DNA from: Candidatus Thiobius zoothamnicola
GTDB lineage: Bacteria; Pseudomonadota; Gammaproteobacteria; Chromatiales; Chromatiaceae
Direction: 5' to 3'
Length of the DNA stretch: 64,000 nucleotides
NCBI GenBank assembly: GCA_030826945.1
Contig: JAPQLC010000005.1
Location: forward strand, 1-64,000
The notes beneath the pieces are model-generated. The model worked only from the letters and a program-made list of their open reading frames with translations, did not search any database and was not told the DNA's origin. Position numbers and translations under genes: made by a program. Shown here piece by piece: positions 27,301-35,295 of this stretch; positions within the stretch are counted from its first letter, which is position 1; every line of letters begins with the position of its first letter.

Positions 27301-28524
27301 ATACTGCAAAGATTGAACGACGGTTGTTTTCACTTGCTGTAAAAAATCAGTGAATGCCAGATTGGGTTCAACGTGAAATCGCAAAGCCAGCGTATTGGCG
27401 AAGAATCCCATTAAGGATTCCAATTGGTGGTGATTACGATTGGCGACTGGGGTGCCGATGACTAAATCGGGTTGGTTGGTATGACGGGCGAGAAATACCG
27501 CGAATGCCGCATAAAGCGTCATAAAAAGCGTGGCTTGATGACCTTGACTCAGTTGACGCAGATGCTGGGTTAATACATCATCCAATTCAAAACGGAAACG
27601 CGCGCCTTTCAGTATTTTATGGGCCGGTCTTGGATGGTCTATGGGTAAATCAATGAAAGGTGGTGCGTTTTCCAGGTGTGAGCGCCAAAAGGCCAGTTGT
27701 TGCTCCAGATTTTCGCCATTTAACAGTTGGTTGCGTTGCCATTGGCTGAAATCCGCATATTGAACAGGCAGTGGCGCTAATGGAGAGGGTTTGTTGTTGA
27801 CGAAAGCCGGATACAAACAGGTCAATTCATTCAATAGAACCCGGATGGACAAGCCGTCAAAGACCGTGTGATGGAAATGAAAAAGCAGTATATGCTCTTC
27901 GTCCGCAACTTTAATCAAACGCAAACGGACGAGTGGGCCGACGGATAAATCAAAGTCATGCGCCGCTTCCTGATGAGCGATTTTCTGCACGTTGTTTTTC
28001 TGGGTTTGCGAGTCAGAACCCGTCAGATCGGTAACCGGAACATCCAAGATTAATGCTGGCAATATGTGCTGACAGGGTTCTTTGCTATTCGCTTGAGGTT
28101 CGGTAAAAACGGTTCTGAGTATTTCATGGCGACGAATGATTTCATTCATACTTTGTGCTAAGGCGGAGACTTGTAGTCTGCCCAAAGCGCGTAGAAACAA
28201 TGGCAAATTGTAAATATGGCTTTTATGTTCAGCCAGCTGATCAAGGAACCATAAACGCTGTTGAGCGAAAGAGGCATAGATGGGTTCGGTGCGGTTTGCG
28301 GGTGGTATGGCGTGATCATTTGACATAGCCGATTCAATCTGATTCTTCTGGGCGAGAAAAGTCAGTAACTCAGGCTTGCGGGCTTTCAGTTGCGTGCGTA
28401 ATGCGTCTGATAGATTGTCTTTGGGGCCGTTAACCCTTAAATGATCGCCCTGCAGGCTGATGTTGATATCCAGATTTTTCAGGTGGTTCAGAAAGTCTTG
28501 GGTGTTTTGATGAGAATCAGACAT
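24313..28524 (-). CDS. single-module NRPS: docking-C-A-T-TE (Dab/Orn-like A domain)
   Basis: This 1403-residue synthetase has the same plan as its neighbour: TubC-type docking domain (about 1-58), C domain with HHTVFDG, A domain with YVIYTSGSTGQPKG and PNGKINRQALP, carrier with Ser1092 in GGDSLLSI and TE with GWSFGG (Ser1222) and PGNHF. The specificity residues read D-V-G-E-V-S-A-I-D-K. This differs at one position from the code reported for 2,4-diaminobutyrate in polymyxin-type synthetases (D-V-G-E-I-S-A-I-D-K) and resembles the ornithine code. The adjacent ectB-type gene makes diaminobutyrate. The ATG has GGAA upstream and lies 12 bases after the aminotransferase stop. Confidence 0.92.
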   Translation of the reverse strand: MSDSHQNTQDFLNHLKNLDINISLQGDHLRVNGPKDNLSDALRTQLKARKPELLTFLAQKNQIESAMSNDHAIPPANRTEPIYASFAQQRLWFLDQLAEHKSHIYNLPLFLRALGRLQVSALAQSMNEIIRRHEILRTVFTEPQANSKEPCQHILPALILDVPVTDLTGSDSQTQKNNVQKIAHQEAAHDFDLSVGPLVRLRLIKVADEEHILLFHFHHTVFDGLSIRVLLNELTCLYPAFVNNKPSPLAPLPVQYADFSQWQRNQLLNGENLEQQLAFWRSHLENAPPFIDLPIDHPRPAHKILKGARFRFELDDVLTQHLRQLSQGHQATLFMTLYAAFAVFLARHTNQPDLVIGTPVANRNHHQLESLMGFFANTLALRFHVEPNLAFTDFLQQVKTTVVQSLQYQSMPFEKLVDELKVERSLHHNPLFQVMFTFQDAYLESVHLPELNLTPLDFVQEDAKFDLSLIVREYSNKLVCIFEYAADLFEPATITRMSERLRTLLQGIVEKSQDKLACLPLLSADERQTLLKTFNPPSRILPSDLMTHQLFEIQAKQHPERIAVTFHNNSLSYGKLNAKANQLAHYLIQSGIPSGALVGICLRRSPDILVSILGILKAGGAYIPLDPDYPDERLQFMLEDAQASVLITQTDQQTTLSGGDAPMLYLDKDWPDIATHSDQNPINRTHRQNLAYVIYTSGSTGQPKGVMINHHSLSNAYHAYDEAYQLSKIKTHLQMANYAFDVFTGDWVRALCSGGRLVLCPGELLGSPEELYQLMRREQVEFAEFVPAVIRQLNAYLQSSQQRLDFMKGCVISSDTCYMKEYRDLRALCSPQTRVISAYGVTEATIDSTYAANMDINLPDDAVLPIGAPMANTHIYLLDDQQNPVPIGVKGEIYIGGSGVAQGYLNRPTLTAEKFLQLTLNGATHSVYRSGDAARWRADGGLDFMGRLDNQVKLRGLRIELSEIETALLRHAAVKEAVTLMLDKDNQPFLVAYIVLADPLDNPSYALRAWLEPLLPNYMLPSYFIVLDAFPLTPNGKINRQALPAPDTQQLLKNYVAPRDSLELRLTLLWEKILEKSPVSIKDNFFAIGGDSLLSIRLIANIHQEFGMRIPVHTIFQNGSIEQLASLLRQGQATTNWSPLVCLQPQGEKPPIFCVHAAGGIVFRYLQVASLLGNERPFYGIQARGIEPGDAPYDSIEDMADDYVKAIRAIQPAGPYLLAGWSFGGTVAFAMARQLEQAGEQVPHLIMIDASSPYTDNYEQDDVEFLLERLRPAAGLELKAVYEQDSREAQLLYLFKEQKFAGLLSPDIGFEEAELRLKIHMHHNKILCDYRPSSPFNGKITFFKPTEKIPFDVRMGNPASDWVPFARRGIETHEAPGNHFTMFSPANGPILAQKMKTCLEQTG

Positions 28525-28536
28525 GGGGATATTCCG

Positions 28537-29814
28537 TTATTTTCTGGCCAGGCAGGCGTGCAGGCTGTCAGCGAGCCGATTCAATCCTGAATCCAATTCA
28601 GACTCGGTAATCGTCAGCGGCGGCATACATTTGATGACATGATTGCGTGAGCCGCTGGTTTCGATGATCAGCCCTCTATCAAAAGCCTCGCGGCAAACGG
28701 CCTGCGCCAGCCCATCTTGCGGGCAATGCAACGCTTGGATCATGCCTCGCCCGCGTATCTTGATCGGTGAGGCGCTGATTGGCTCTGCGATCATCTGAAT
28801 CAGGCTTTCACGAAGGTATTGCGCTTTGCGCTGGATGGTCGTGGAAAAATGATTATTTGACCAATAATGCTGGATGGCGGTTGCGCCTGCGACAAAGGCC
28901 AGATTATTGCCACGGAAAGTCCCTGTGTGTTCGCCGGGCTGCCACTGATCAAGTTCCGGGCGCATTAACACGATGGACATGGGTAGGCCGTAACCACTGA
29001 TTGACTTGGATAGCGTGATAATGTCTGGCTGGATACCGGCCTCTTCAAAACTGAAGAATTCACCTGTGCGCCCACATCCCATCTGGATGTCATCCACAAT
29101 GAGTAAAATATGATGCCGTTGGCAAATGGCTTGCAGATTGCGTAGCCATTGTATGGAAGCGACATTAACGCCGCCTTCTCCTTGCACGGTTTCCACAATA
29201 ATAGCCGCTGGCATATCAATACCGCTGCCGGGATCCTCAATCATCTGTTCCAGATATTGAGTCGTGTCAATGTTATCTCCCAGATAACCCTCAAAAGGCA
29301 TGAAACATCCGCCAGGTGGGAGTATGCCGGCGGCATGCCGATATTGGTGGTTGGCCGTTGCGGCCATGGCGCCCAGCGTCATGCCGTGAAACGCTTGAGT
29401 AAAAGCCAGCATTGTTTGCCGACCCGTGACTTTACGGGCTATTTTGAGAGCGGCCTCAACGGCATTGGTGCCAGTAGGGCCAGTAAACTGGACTTTGTAA
29501 CGGAGGTGGCGGGGACGCAGAATATAGCGCTCAAATGCGTCCAGGAAATCCGCTTTAGCAACGGTCGCCATATCTAAAGCATGGATAATATTGTCCCCAG
29601 CAATGTAGTCGAGAATTTTTTGCTTGAGAATAGGGTTATTGCTGCCGTAATTCAGCGCGCCAGCCCCGGCGAAAAAATCAATGTAGGGTTTGCCCAAGGC
29701 ATCTTCCAATGTGGCGTTATACGCCCGTTGGAAAATCGTGGGAAAACTGCGGGAGTAGCTACGTACATTGGATTCCAGATGCTCAAATATGTCCATATAT
29801 TCGAGAGCATTCAT
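28537..29814 (-). CDS. diaminobutyrate-2-oxoglutarate transaminase (EctB-like)
   Basis: This 425-residue class III PLP aminotransferase closely follows EctB/Dat. N-terminal FEHLESNVRSYSRSFPTIFQ, then FFAGAGALNYGSNNP, GPTGTNAVEAALKIARKVTG, AFHGMTLGAMA, VDDIQMGCGRTG, the PLP Lys270 in TLSKSISGYG, and GEHTGTFRGNNLAF. It should convert L-aspartate-4-semialdehyde plus glutamate to L-2,4-diaminobutyrate. No ectA or ectC is nearby, so the role here is precursor supply, not ectoine. The ATG at 29814 is chosen since it lies one base after the upstream stop with GGGAG in front; a longer form would overlap the previous gene. It is immediately followed by the NRPS with a Dab-like code. Confidence 0.9.
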   Translation of the reverse strand: MNALEYMDIFEHLESNVRSYSRSFPTIFQRAYNATLEDALGKPYIDFFAGAGALNYGSNNPILKQKILDYIAGDNIIHALDMATVAKADFLDAFERYILRPRHLRYKVQFTGPTGTNAVEAALKIARKVTGRQTMLAFTQAFHGMTLGAMAATANHQYRHAAGILPPGGCFMPFEGYLGDNIDTTQYLEQMIEDPGSGIDMPAAIIVETVQGEGGVNVASIQWLRNLQAICQRHHILLIVDDIQMGCGRTGEFFSFEEAGIQPDIITLSKSISGYGLPMSIVLMRPELDQWQPGEHTGTFRGNNLAFVAGATAIQHYWSNNHFSTTIQRKAQYLRESLIQMIAEPISASPIKIRGRGMIQALHCPQDGLAQAVCREAFDRGLIIETSGSRNHVIKCMPPLTITESELDSGLNRLADSLHACLARK

Positions 29815-29815
29815 G

Positions 29816-31087
29816 TCAAATCTCCCATTCTTCGCGGGTTTCATCTTGTGCCGTGAAACTTTCGCGCTCATACCCTAATGACTGAGCTAATGTCCAACTG
29901 GCGTCACAGAGGAAATCTTCCTGATAATGATCACGCCAACGTTCCGCCGCGTTGGCGTTGATCGTTTGATGGGTATGAAATTTTTGATCTCCCAAGGTTT
30001 TACCCAGTGCTGTCACGCCATCTGTCATGCGTCGTTGTTTCTCCTGGTAGGGTTCTAACAGGTTGGTTGAAAAAGAGATATTCAGGAAATCACAAAGTGG
30101 ACGAATGCTTTGCTCCGGGGCAACAACCAGATCTTCATAATGCAACCGGAATTGGCGGTTGGCGGGCACGTTTTGCAGGAACGATAGAATATTGCAGTGG
30201 CCGGTCAGCCACCATAATTCACCTTTCTGGCGTGGGCTGAGTGGCAGATCATCTGTTGTTGGATCTTGGGTCACCAAGTCCACCCGAATTTCTTCAAAAG
30301 AGCGGATGGTTGCCATGGGGTGGCGTACGAGATGAATGAATAGCGCTTCAGTGAATTCAGTCTCGGCGCGTTGCAAGCTGGTTGGATTGAATGCATAACC
30401 TGGGGTTTTATCGATGATACGGCGTTGACCAGCCCATTCCTGCATCAGTCCATAAAGTTTCTTTGTGCTTATACCTTGTTGCTCCAGTTCATCCAGCAAA
30501 ATTTCCGCCTGAGAATAGGTATGCTGCTTGAGTTCCATCAAGGCTCGTAACAAACCTTCACGAAAGAATTTGAGTGGTCCTGAGAAGTGTTCTCGCCGCT
30601 GTTGCAGTGTGTTGAATGACAATAAATAAAGCTCTGGTGGACTAAACAATGCCGGACTGCCAGCTAACATGACGCGTAACAAAGTGGAGCCGGAGCGAGG
30701 TGGGCACAGGATGAAAATGGCTTGTCGGTTATTCGGTTCAGTCGTGTTGATTTGTAGATCTTCAGCGACATTGCGCTGTTGCAGATGTTCCTTGGCTGAG
30801 GCGATTTGCGCATCCGTCACCATTTGAGCCGTGGTTGTGAGTGCTTTCTGCGCAAAAATCGCAGGATAATGATTGAGACAATAGGCGCTCAATTCATTGA
30901 CCGTCGGCGCAGCGAAAATAGAGGCCGGATGGAAAATGGCATTCATTTCATCCTGCAAACGATTCATGATGCGCGCCGCTTTGATGGAGTCGCCTCCCAA
31001 AGCAAAAAAGTCGTCATCCGGCGCAACCGGGGTTTCCAGCACTTCTTCCCATAATTGGGTGAGTAATGTGTGGAGAGATATGCTCAT
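29816..31087 (-). CDS. carrier protein-sulfotransferase fusion (PCP-ST)
   Basis: This 423-residue protein has an N-terminal peptidyl-carrier domain (about 1-75; FALGGDSIKAAR with Ser34 for the phosphopantetheine arm) joined by a short linker to a PAPS-dependent sulfotransferase domain (about 120-400). The latter has the 5'-phosphosulfate loop PPRSGSTLLRVMLAG, IIDKTPGYA and LVRHPMATIRSFEE (3'-phosphate site). This arrangement implies sulfation of a substrate held on the carrier, or delivery of a carrier-bound unit. No adenylation domain is fused, so loading must occur in trans. Its ATG overlaps the racemase stop as ATGA, and the aminotransferase follows within one base. Confidence 0.87.
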   Translation of the reverse strand: MSISLHTLLTQLWEEVLETPVAPDDDFFALGGDSIKAARIMNRLQDEMNAIFHPASIFAAPTVNELSAYCLNHYPAIFAQKALTTTAQMVTDAQIASAKEHLQQRNVAEDLQINTTEPNNRQAIFILCPPRSGSTLLRVMLAGSPALFSPPELYLLSFNTLQQRREHFSGPLKFFREGLLRALMELKQHTYSQAEILLDELEQQGISTKKLYGLMQEWAGQRRIIDKTPGYAFNPTSLQRAETEFTEALFIHLVRHPMATIRSFEEIRVDLVTQDPTTDDLPLSPRQKGELWWLTGHCNILSFLQNVPANRQFRLHYEDLVVAPEQSIRPLCDFLNISFSTNLLEPYQEKQRRMTDGVTALGKTLGDQKFHTHQTINANAAERWRDHYQEDFLCDASWTLAQSLGYERESFTAQDETREEWEI

Positions 31088-31806
31088 ACGAATAATTCCT
31101 GTCGGTTGGCAATGTGTTCGGCCGAAATCTGGGCCAGTAATTGCAGGGAATCAAATACCATCAATCCGCATGTTTCTTCCTCCAAATCACCGGTCAAATC
31201 GGTGCATGCCAGCACAACGCTGTCTGCTTGAGTGGTTGCCGCCAGTTTTCTGACGTTGTCAGCGAACAAAGGTTTGGCACTATCCTCAATACTTCGATCC
31301 AGCGCATGACGAATGTAGGTTTCAATGAAATTCTGCTGGGCTGAATTGGGATAAATGCATTGGATGCCCTGTTGGGTCAGGCGTCTGCCATACAAATCGT
31401 CGTGATAAGTACTGGCTGTGCCAAGGATTAGTACGCGTTTGGCGTTGCGCGCGCGAATGGCATTGACAGTGGCACTGATCATGTTGAGGTTGGTCAGGCC
31501 ACTGGTCGCGCACAAGTGGGTCAGTTCGTCCTGTAATGTGTTGCAGGCCATCGCCACAGTTTTGACTTGGTTCGCCAAAAAGTGTTCGACAGCCTCATTC
31601 AGCAAAGCTCTGACTTGTTGGCGGGGAACCGCCTGTTCTTCCACTGAGCTTTTCAGAAAAGCATTTTCAATGGCTGGACTCATGGCGACATTGTAGAGAA
31701 CCAGGCGTGGTAAGCGGCCTGAAGTGCGGCGGGTGATCTTATTCATCAGAGATGAATAGAATTGGACGGTCGCTCTGGGACCTAAACCAGTAATAATACC
31801 GAACAT
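31084..31806 (-). CDS. Asp/Glu racemase family protein
   Basis: This 240-residue protein is of the aspartate/glutamate/hydantoin racemase family. The two catalytic cysteines are present in AMACNTLQ (Cys88) and VLACTDLT, with the N-terminal GIITGLGPRATVQFY typical of the aspartate racemase branch. The likely role is interconversion of D/L-Asp or a related acidic amino acid as a building block. It opens the leftward operon: the ATG at 31806 has a strong AAGGAGGAG ribosome site, better than the extension to 31830. The relation to the adjacent diaminobutyrate aminotransferase, whose precursor is also aspartate-derived, is suggestive. Confidence 0.82.
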   Translation of the reverse strand: MFGIITGLGPRATVQFYSSLMNKITRRTSGRLPRLVLYNVAMSPAIENAFLKSSVEEQAVPRQQVRALLNEAVEHFLANQVKTVAMACNTLQDELTHLCATSGLTNLNMISATVNAIRARNAKRVLILGTASTYHDDLYGRRLTQQGIQCIYPNSAQQNFIETYIRHALDRSIEDSAKPLFADNVRKLAATTQADSVVLACTDLTGDLEEETCGLMVFDSLQLLAQISAEHIANRQELFV

Positions 31807-32771
31807 GGATGCCCTCCTCCTTGAGGTCATAAATACCGTTTAATGTGCTTAACAGACTGTTGGAATGCTATTGATGTGATGTAAAAGGCAACCTCGGAAT
31901 CTGCTGATTTACGTCCTGTAAATCCCACTTCTCGGCATACCCTTAACACCTTCTCACGGCTTTAACGGCCATTCTCACCTTATTCCGCACCCGTTTGAGT
32001 GGGTCTCAACCACTGAGTTAAAACGCTATTGCAATTAACGCCAGATTTCAAGCGCATATTTCTCGATGGCTGAAATTTTGCGCTGGTTTTCTGCTTGAGT
32101 ATGCGCATATACTGAAACCTCATCAGGTTTGTCGTTTCAAGGAGGAATGCTGCTGATGCCTGAATCAAAACAAGTTCCTGTTGATCCAACAGACGAAATT
32201 GACCGGATTGTCCGCAATTGGGCTTCAATGCCTTCGCCAATCCGTCCTTCATCCCGTGATAAAGCGTGTTACTCGGCGGAATTTCTATCCCCCCGATGAA
32301 CGCATTACAGACTTTCCTCAAAAAGCATTTTCATGTTTTGCATCAGGGCATCCTTACAAGGAAAAAATGTTTGGGATACAGAATATCTCTTTATGCTAAA
32401 AGGGTTCTTATAAAACTGGAGAGATATTCTGGTCGTCTCGTTACGTATATTAGGATTTAGGTTTATGGATAAACAATCTGCGTTAGAAAGTTTGAAAGTT
32501 GATTTTCAGTTGTCATCGAATTATTAAGTTAAATACACTCTAGAGCAAGCTTCGTCCAACCAGGATTCTTCGGTGAGATCACCATTCCACGATCTACCTT
32601 CTTTAATAAGGTATATCAAGGGACAGAGTTAGCATTCGATTTTAGCTATGCTGCTGAAAGGATATATTTTATTCACCAATTAGAACAGCAGTTCAATGGT
32701 ATACACCCTGCTATTGTCAATTTAGTGGGGCTGAATTGACGAATCCCAAATAACTATCCGAGGATATTTTC
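31807..32771. other. gene-poor divergent control region
   Basis: About 960 bases separate the two divergent biosynthetic operons and must carry both promoters. The left half (31.83-32.3 kb) has short open frames on both strands with no recognisable product; one plus-strand frame starts near 32157 after AAGGAGG and stops within about 50 codons. The right half is AT-rich and contains a coding-like fragment (32465-32739). No regulator gene is present. The mosaic look suggests decayed insertions, but no terminal repeats or transposase motifs could be confirmed. Confidence 0.5.
32465..32739 (+). pseudogene. broken coding remnant, unknown family
   Basis: ATG 32465 opens a frame reading MDKQSALESLKVDFQLSSNY, then a stop at 32525. 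From 32542 to a TGA at 32737-32739 a different frame, lacking any Met, reads as a convincing globular segment (SFVQPGFFGEITIPRST, AFDFSYAAERIYFIHQLEQQ, PAIVNLVGLN). A stop plus a frameshift in what was one roughly 90-residue gene explains both parts. No homology is recognised. It lies just before the JmjC-type gene in AT-rich DNA unlike the flanking operons. Confidence 0.4.
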
Positions 32772-33569
32772 ATGGATATGGAGACACCTGAGATAATGCC
32801 CTGTTCACCTATTGAATGCGTAAATGCTGGTGACCTGACATATCAGGATTTTGTAAAGGGTTACTTTGAACCTCGTAAACCTGCGCTATTTAGGAATGCC
32901 TGCGCCGATTGGGATTTTATACGCCGATGGACGCAAGATTACTTGCGCGAAAAGATGGGCGATTTTGAATGCACAATTGCGCGGGATTCCCGGCCTGCTT
33001 ATTCCGAGGAAATTTGTTCACTGTCAGAATATTTCGAACATTATGCGCATTTGAGTACGATGACATTCAAATCCTATGATGCGGGTCATTCTGATTTACC
33101 CGTTTTTTTGCAGGATATCCCTTTACCGAATCCATTTTTTTCTCAACAAGATATCGGCGCTTATTTTTTCTTTCATGCCAATGCGCAAGGCGGTTCCCTG
33201 CCGCACTGTCACATGGACGCCTTTAACTTACTGCAATATGGGACTAAGCGTTGGATCATGTGGGATGCTGATCCGGATATCTCGCCAGAAGGCTGGCGGC
33301 TACTTAAACAGTGTCATGAACAATATGGCACTGGAACTTTCTCATACGATTGGTTTGCCAACGGCCCAGAACAGGTGCGCCAAGAGGGTGTTGCCACCTA
33401 TGAATGTGAACAGCAGGCGGGCGATATCGTGTTTATCCCTGAACATTATTCTCATGCGGTTTTAAATATGTCAGAGAATCAAGGCATGGTGGTCATTACC
33501 AAGCGACCTGATAAGACTTATCATAAGGAAGCAGATAGCGGCTACTCGCCCAATCATGTTTACGCCTGA
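32772..33569 (+). CDS. cupin_8/JmjC-type Fe(II)/2-oxoglutarate oxygenase
   Basis: This 265-residue protein has the cupin_8 fold of JmjC hydroxylases. An N-terminal YFEPRKPALFRNACADW block is followed by the iron ligands His147 and Asp149 in HCHMDAFNLLQYG and the distal His228 in IPEHYSHAVLN, with GTKRWIMW between them. Such enzymes use Fe(II), O2 and 2-oxoglutarate to hydroxylate peptide side chains or small molecules. As the first gene of the rightward biosynthetic operon it likely beta-hydroxylates an amino acid or the peptide, which could then be sulfated by the next gene. GAGGA precedes the ATG by 7 bases. Confidence 0.82.
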   Translation: MDMETPEIMPCSPIECVNAGDLTYQDFVKGYFEPRKPALFRNACADWDFIRRWTQDYLREKMGDFECTIARDSRPAYSEEICSLSEYFEHYAHLSTMTFKSYDAGHSDLPVFLQDIPLPNPFFSQQDIGAYFFFHANAQGGSLPHCHMDAFNLLQYGTKRWIMWDADPDISPEGWRLLKQCHEQYGTGTFSYDWFANGPEQVRQEGVATYECEQQAGDIVFIPEHYSHAVLNMSENQGMVVITKRPDKTYHKEADSGYSPNHVYA

Positions 33570-33631
33570 TTTTGGATGAGTGAACTTCTTTCTTAACCAA
33601 ATCATTTAATCGTTAACAGGGAGCGTAAATA

Positions 33632-34495
33632 ATGGTTGAATTATTTAGTCAGTGTATGAGTGACCCACTACGTGATTCCTCTCGTTGGAATGCTGTGAAA
33701 GCGCGTTCTGATGACATCATTATTGCGACTTGTTATAAAGCAGGCACGACATTGGTGCAGCAGATTGTGCATGTATTGCTCAATGGTGGTAAAGAGTTTG
33801 ATGCGATGCGCAGTGTCAGCCCGTGGATCGAGTCACGATTGCATGGCCCCTCCCCATCAGTTGTTGAAGCGCTGCCTTCACCACGTTTTCTGAAGACGCA
33901 TTTGCACCCGAAAGCTTTACCCTGGCATACACACTGGAAGTATATTTATATTGGCCGTGACGGACGTGATGTCGGTTTATCCTTATATAACCACATCCGG
34001 GTCATGGCGGAAGAAGCGCTCGCTATGGGAGAGCAGGCCACACATCATGCCATTCCTGTAGAGTTTGCTGTGTTCTGGGATCAGTGGGTGGAGACAGGTA
34101 AGCCGCGTTGGGATTTTTGGGAGAATGTCGCCGGCTGGTGGCAAGTGCGTCATCATCCGAATGTACTTTTGTTGCACTATGCCGATTTGGTCAACCATAA
34201 ACCGCAAACCGTTGAGCGCATTGCGCATTTTCTCGGTTGCCAGTGGAATGAGGAAATTTGTCAACAAGTTTGCGAACAATCTTCTTTAGATTACATGCGC
34301 CAATTGGAACTGGCGGGTAAATTAGGTTCGCCAGATAAGCATAAGAAAAAAACCGGGTTAGTGAATCGAGGGGGCAATGGACGATGGAAAGACCGGTTGA
34401 CTCAGCGACAGTTGGCGCGTTATCAGGACATTGTTGCGCAAAGATTGGAGTCTGAATGTGCTGAATGGTTGCATCCTGATGATTTTCCATTGTAG
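33632..34495 (+). CDS. stand-alone PAPS-dependent sulfotransferase
   Basis: This 287-residue soluble sulfotransferase of the Sulfotransfer_1 type has a 5'-phosphosulfate loop (CYKAGTTLVQQIVH, replacing the usual YPKSGTTW), 3'-phosphate loop YIGRDGRDVGLSLYNH and the C-terminal RGGNGRWKDRLT that closes over PAPS. It transfers sulfate to a hydroxyl or amine of a small molecule. It is the second gene of the rightward operon, 62 bases after the oxygenase, with GGGAG before the ATG. It differs clearly from the carrier-fused and PKS-fused sulfotransferases in the same cluster. Confidence 0.9.
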   Translation: MVELFSQCMSDPLRDSSRWNAVKARSDDIIIATCYKAGTTLVQQIVHVLLNGGKEFDAMRSVSPWIESRLHGPSPSVVEALPSPRFLKTHLHPKALPWHTHWKYIYIGRDGRDVGLSLYNHIRVMAEEALAMGEQATHHAIPVEFAVFWDQWVETGKPRWDFWENVAGWWQVRHHPNVLLLHYADLVNHKPQTVERIAHFLGCQWNEEICQQVCEQSSLDYMRQLELAGKLGSPDKHKKKTGLVNRGGNGRWKDRLTQRQLARYQDIVAQRLESECAEWLHPDDFPL

Positions 34496-34662
34496 TGGTT
34501 CTATCCGTGGATAGGTGAGAAAAAACCACTTATCCGTGGTCGTTTGGTGGGCTGCTTGACGCGATGACGCATTTGCAGCTACTGTGAATTGGGTTCGATG
34601 CTGCACGATGCATATCTTAAACGCCTTACGAAGTCCATGTCGTAAATAACTAAGGATGAGAA

Positions 34663-34998
34663 ATGATTTATCGTATGATCAGTATGACTGCGAAATCCGG
34701 GAAAGAACGGGAAGCTCGTCAATTATTGCTGGATGTTGCAAACCATGTCATGGAGAACTATTCGCACAAAGCTGAAGTTTGGGGTAGTAGCAGTGGCTCC
34801 GCGAATCAATTGCACTTTATTGGCCATCATCGGTCTTTAAGTACGCTTGATCGGGTTTTCGAGAAATTCTCAACCGATTCAAAAGGCCAGGAACTCATGG
34901 CGAAGTTTCCTGATGTTTTTGAGAATGATCGCGAAATTCGTTTGTACCACCGCATAGAATCTGCGGGTGGTTTCCCGATTGACCAACCAGCGAGTTGA
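34663..34998 (+). CDS. ABM-like dimeric alpha/beta-barrel protein
   Basis: This 111-residue protein begins MIYRMISMTAKSGKEREARQ and has the ferredoxin-like beta-alpha-beta plan of the antibiotic biosynthesis monooxygenase/dimeric alpha-beta barrel superfamily. Members act as cofactor-free oxygenases, cyclases or as yet unknown helpers in natural-product pathways. No catalytic residues can be asserted. AAGGATG lies in front of the ATG. It is the third gene of the rightward operon, after a 167-base gap that contains small inverted repeats (ctatccgtggatag at its start). Confidence 0.6.
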   Translation: MIYRMISMTAKSGKEREARQLLLDVANHVMENYSHKAEVWGSSSGSANQLHFIGHHRSLSTLDRVFEKFSTDSKGQELMAKFPDVFENDREIRLYHRIESAGGFPIDQPAS

Positions 34999-35059
34999 AC
35001 AGTTAAATATAGTTGACCGACGATAAGTTGGTTGAACGGAATCAGCAAGAGGATTATTG

Positions 35060-35292
35060 ATGGAGTTGAACACACTGGATGTTTATCTTTCGCTTGATCA
35101 CGCTAAATTCCGCTGTCATGCATGTCCTCTCGAAAAGCCAGCGTATTCCTTCGCGTTGCGCAATTAGCCACTTACAAAGCACGCCTGCGCCGACAAATCT
35201 CTGCTGGCACTCAACTTGATGGCCTCGTTGCTGACTCACCCCGATTATTCCAAGATATTTTCCAGCTAAAACTCCTTTTGAGGTATGCGTAG
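35060..35292 (+). pseudogene. short coding-like segment(s) ahead of the bimodular NRPS
   Basis: ATG 35060 has an excellent ribosome site (AAGAGG, 7 bases) and opens a 35-codon frame containing HAKFRCHACPLEKPAYSFAL, ending at 35167. An overlapping frame from ATG 35122 runs 56 codons (MSSRKASVFLRVAQLATYKA and on), ending at 35292, three bases before the NRPS ATG. One roughly 75-residue gene broken by a frameshift near 35120-35160 would join them; alternatively the first is a genuine 35-residue peptide. It is not MbtH-like. No homology recognised. Confidence 0.35.
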
Positions 35293-35295
35293 ATT

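Noticed and set aside
28537-29814. Ectoine biosynthesis operon
   Set aside because: Only an ectB-like gene is present; ectA and ectC are absent and the neighbours are NRPS genes.
31980-32321. 113-aa minus-strand frame in the divergent region, considered as a transposase remnant
   Set aside because: No DDE or other transposase motif and no terminal inverted repeats could be found.
35060-35292. MbtH-like helper gene before the NRPS
   Set aside because: Neither frame has the conserved Trp and Pro/Gly pattern of MbtH proteins.
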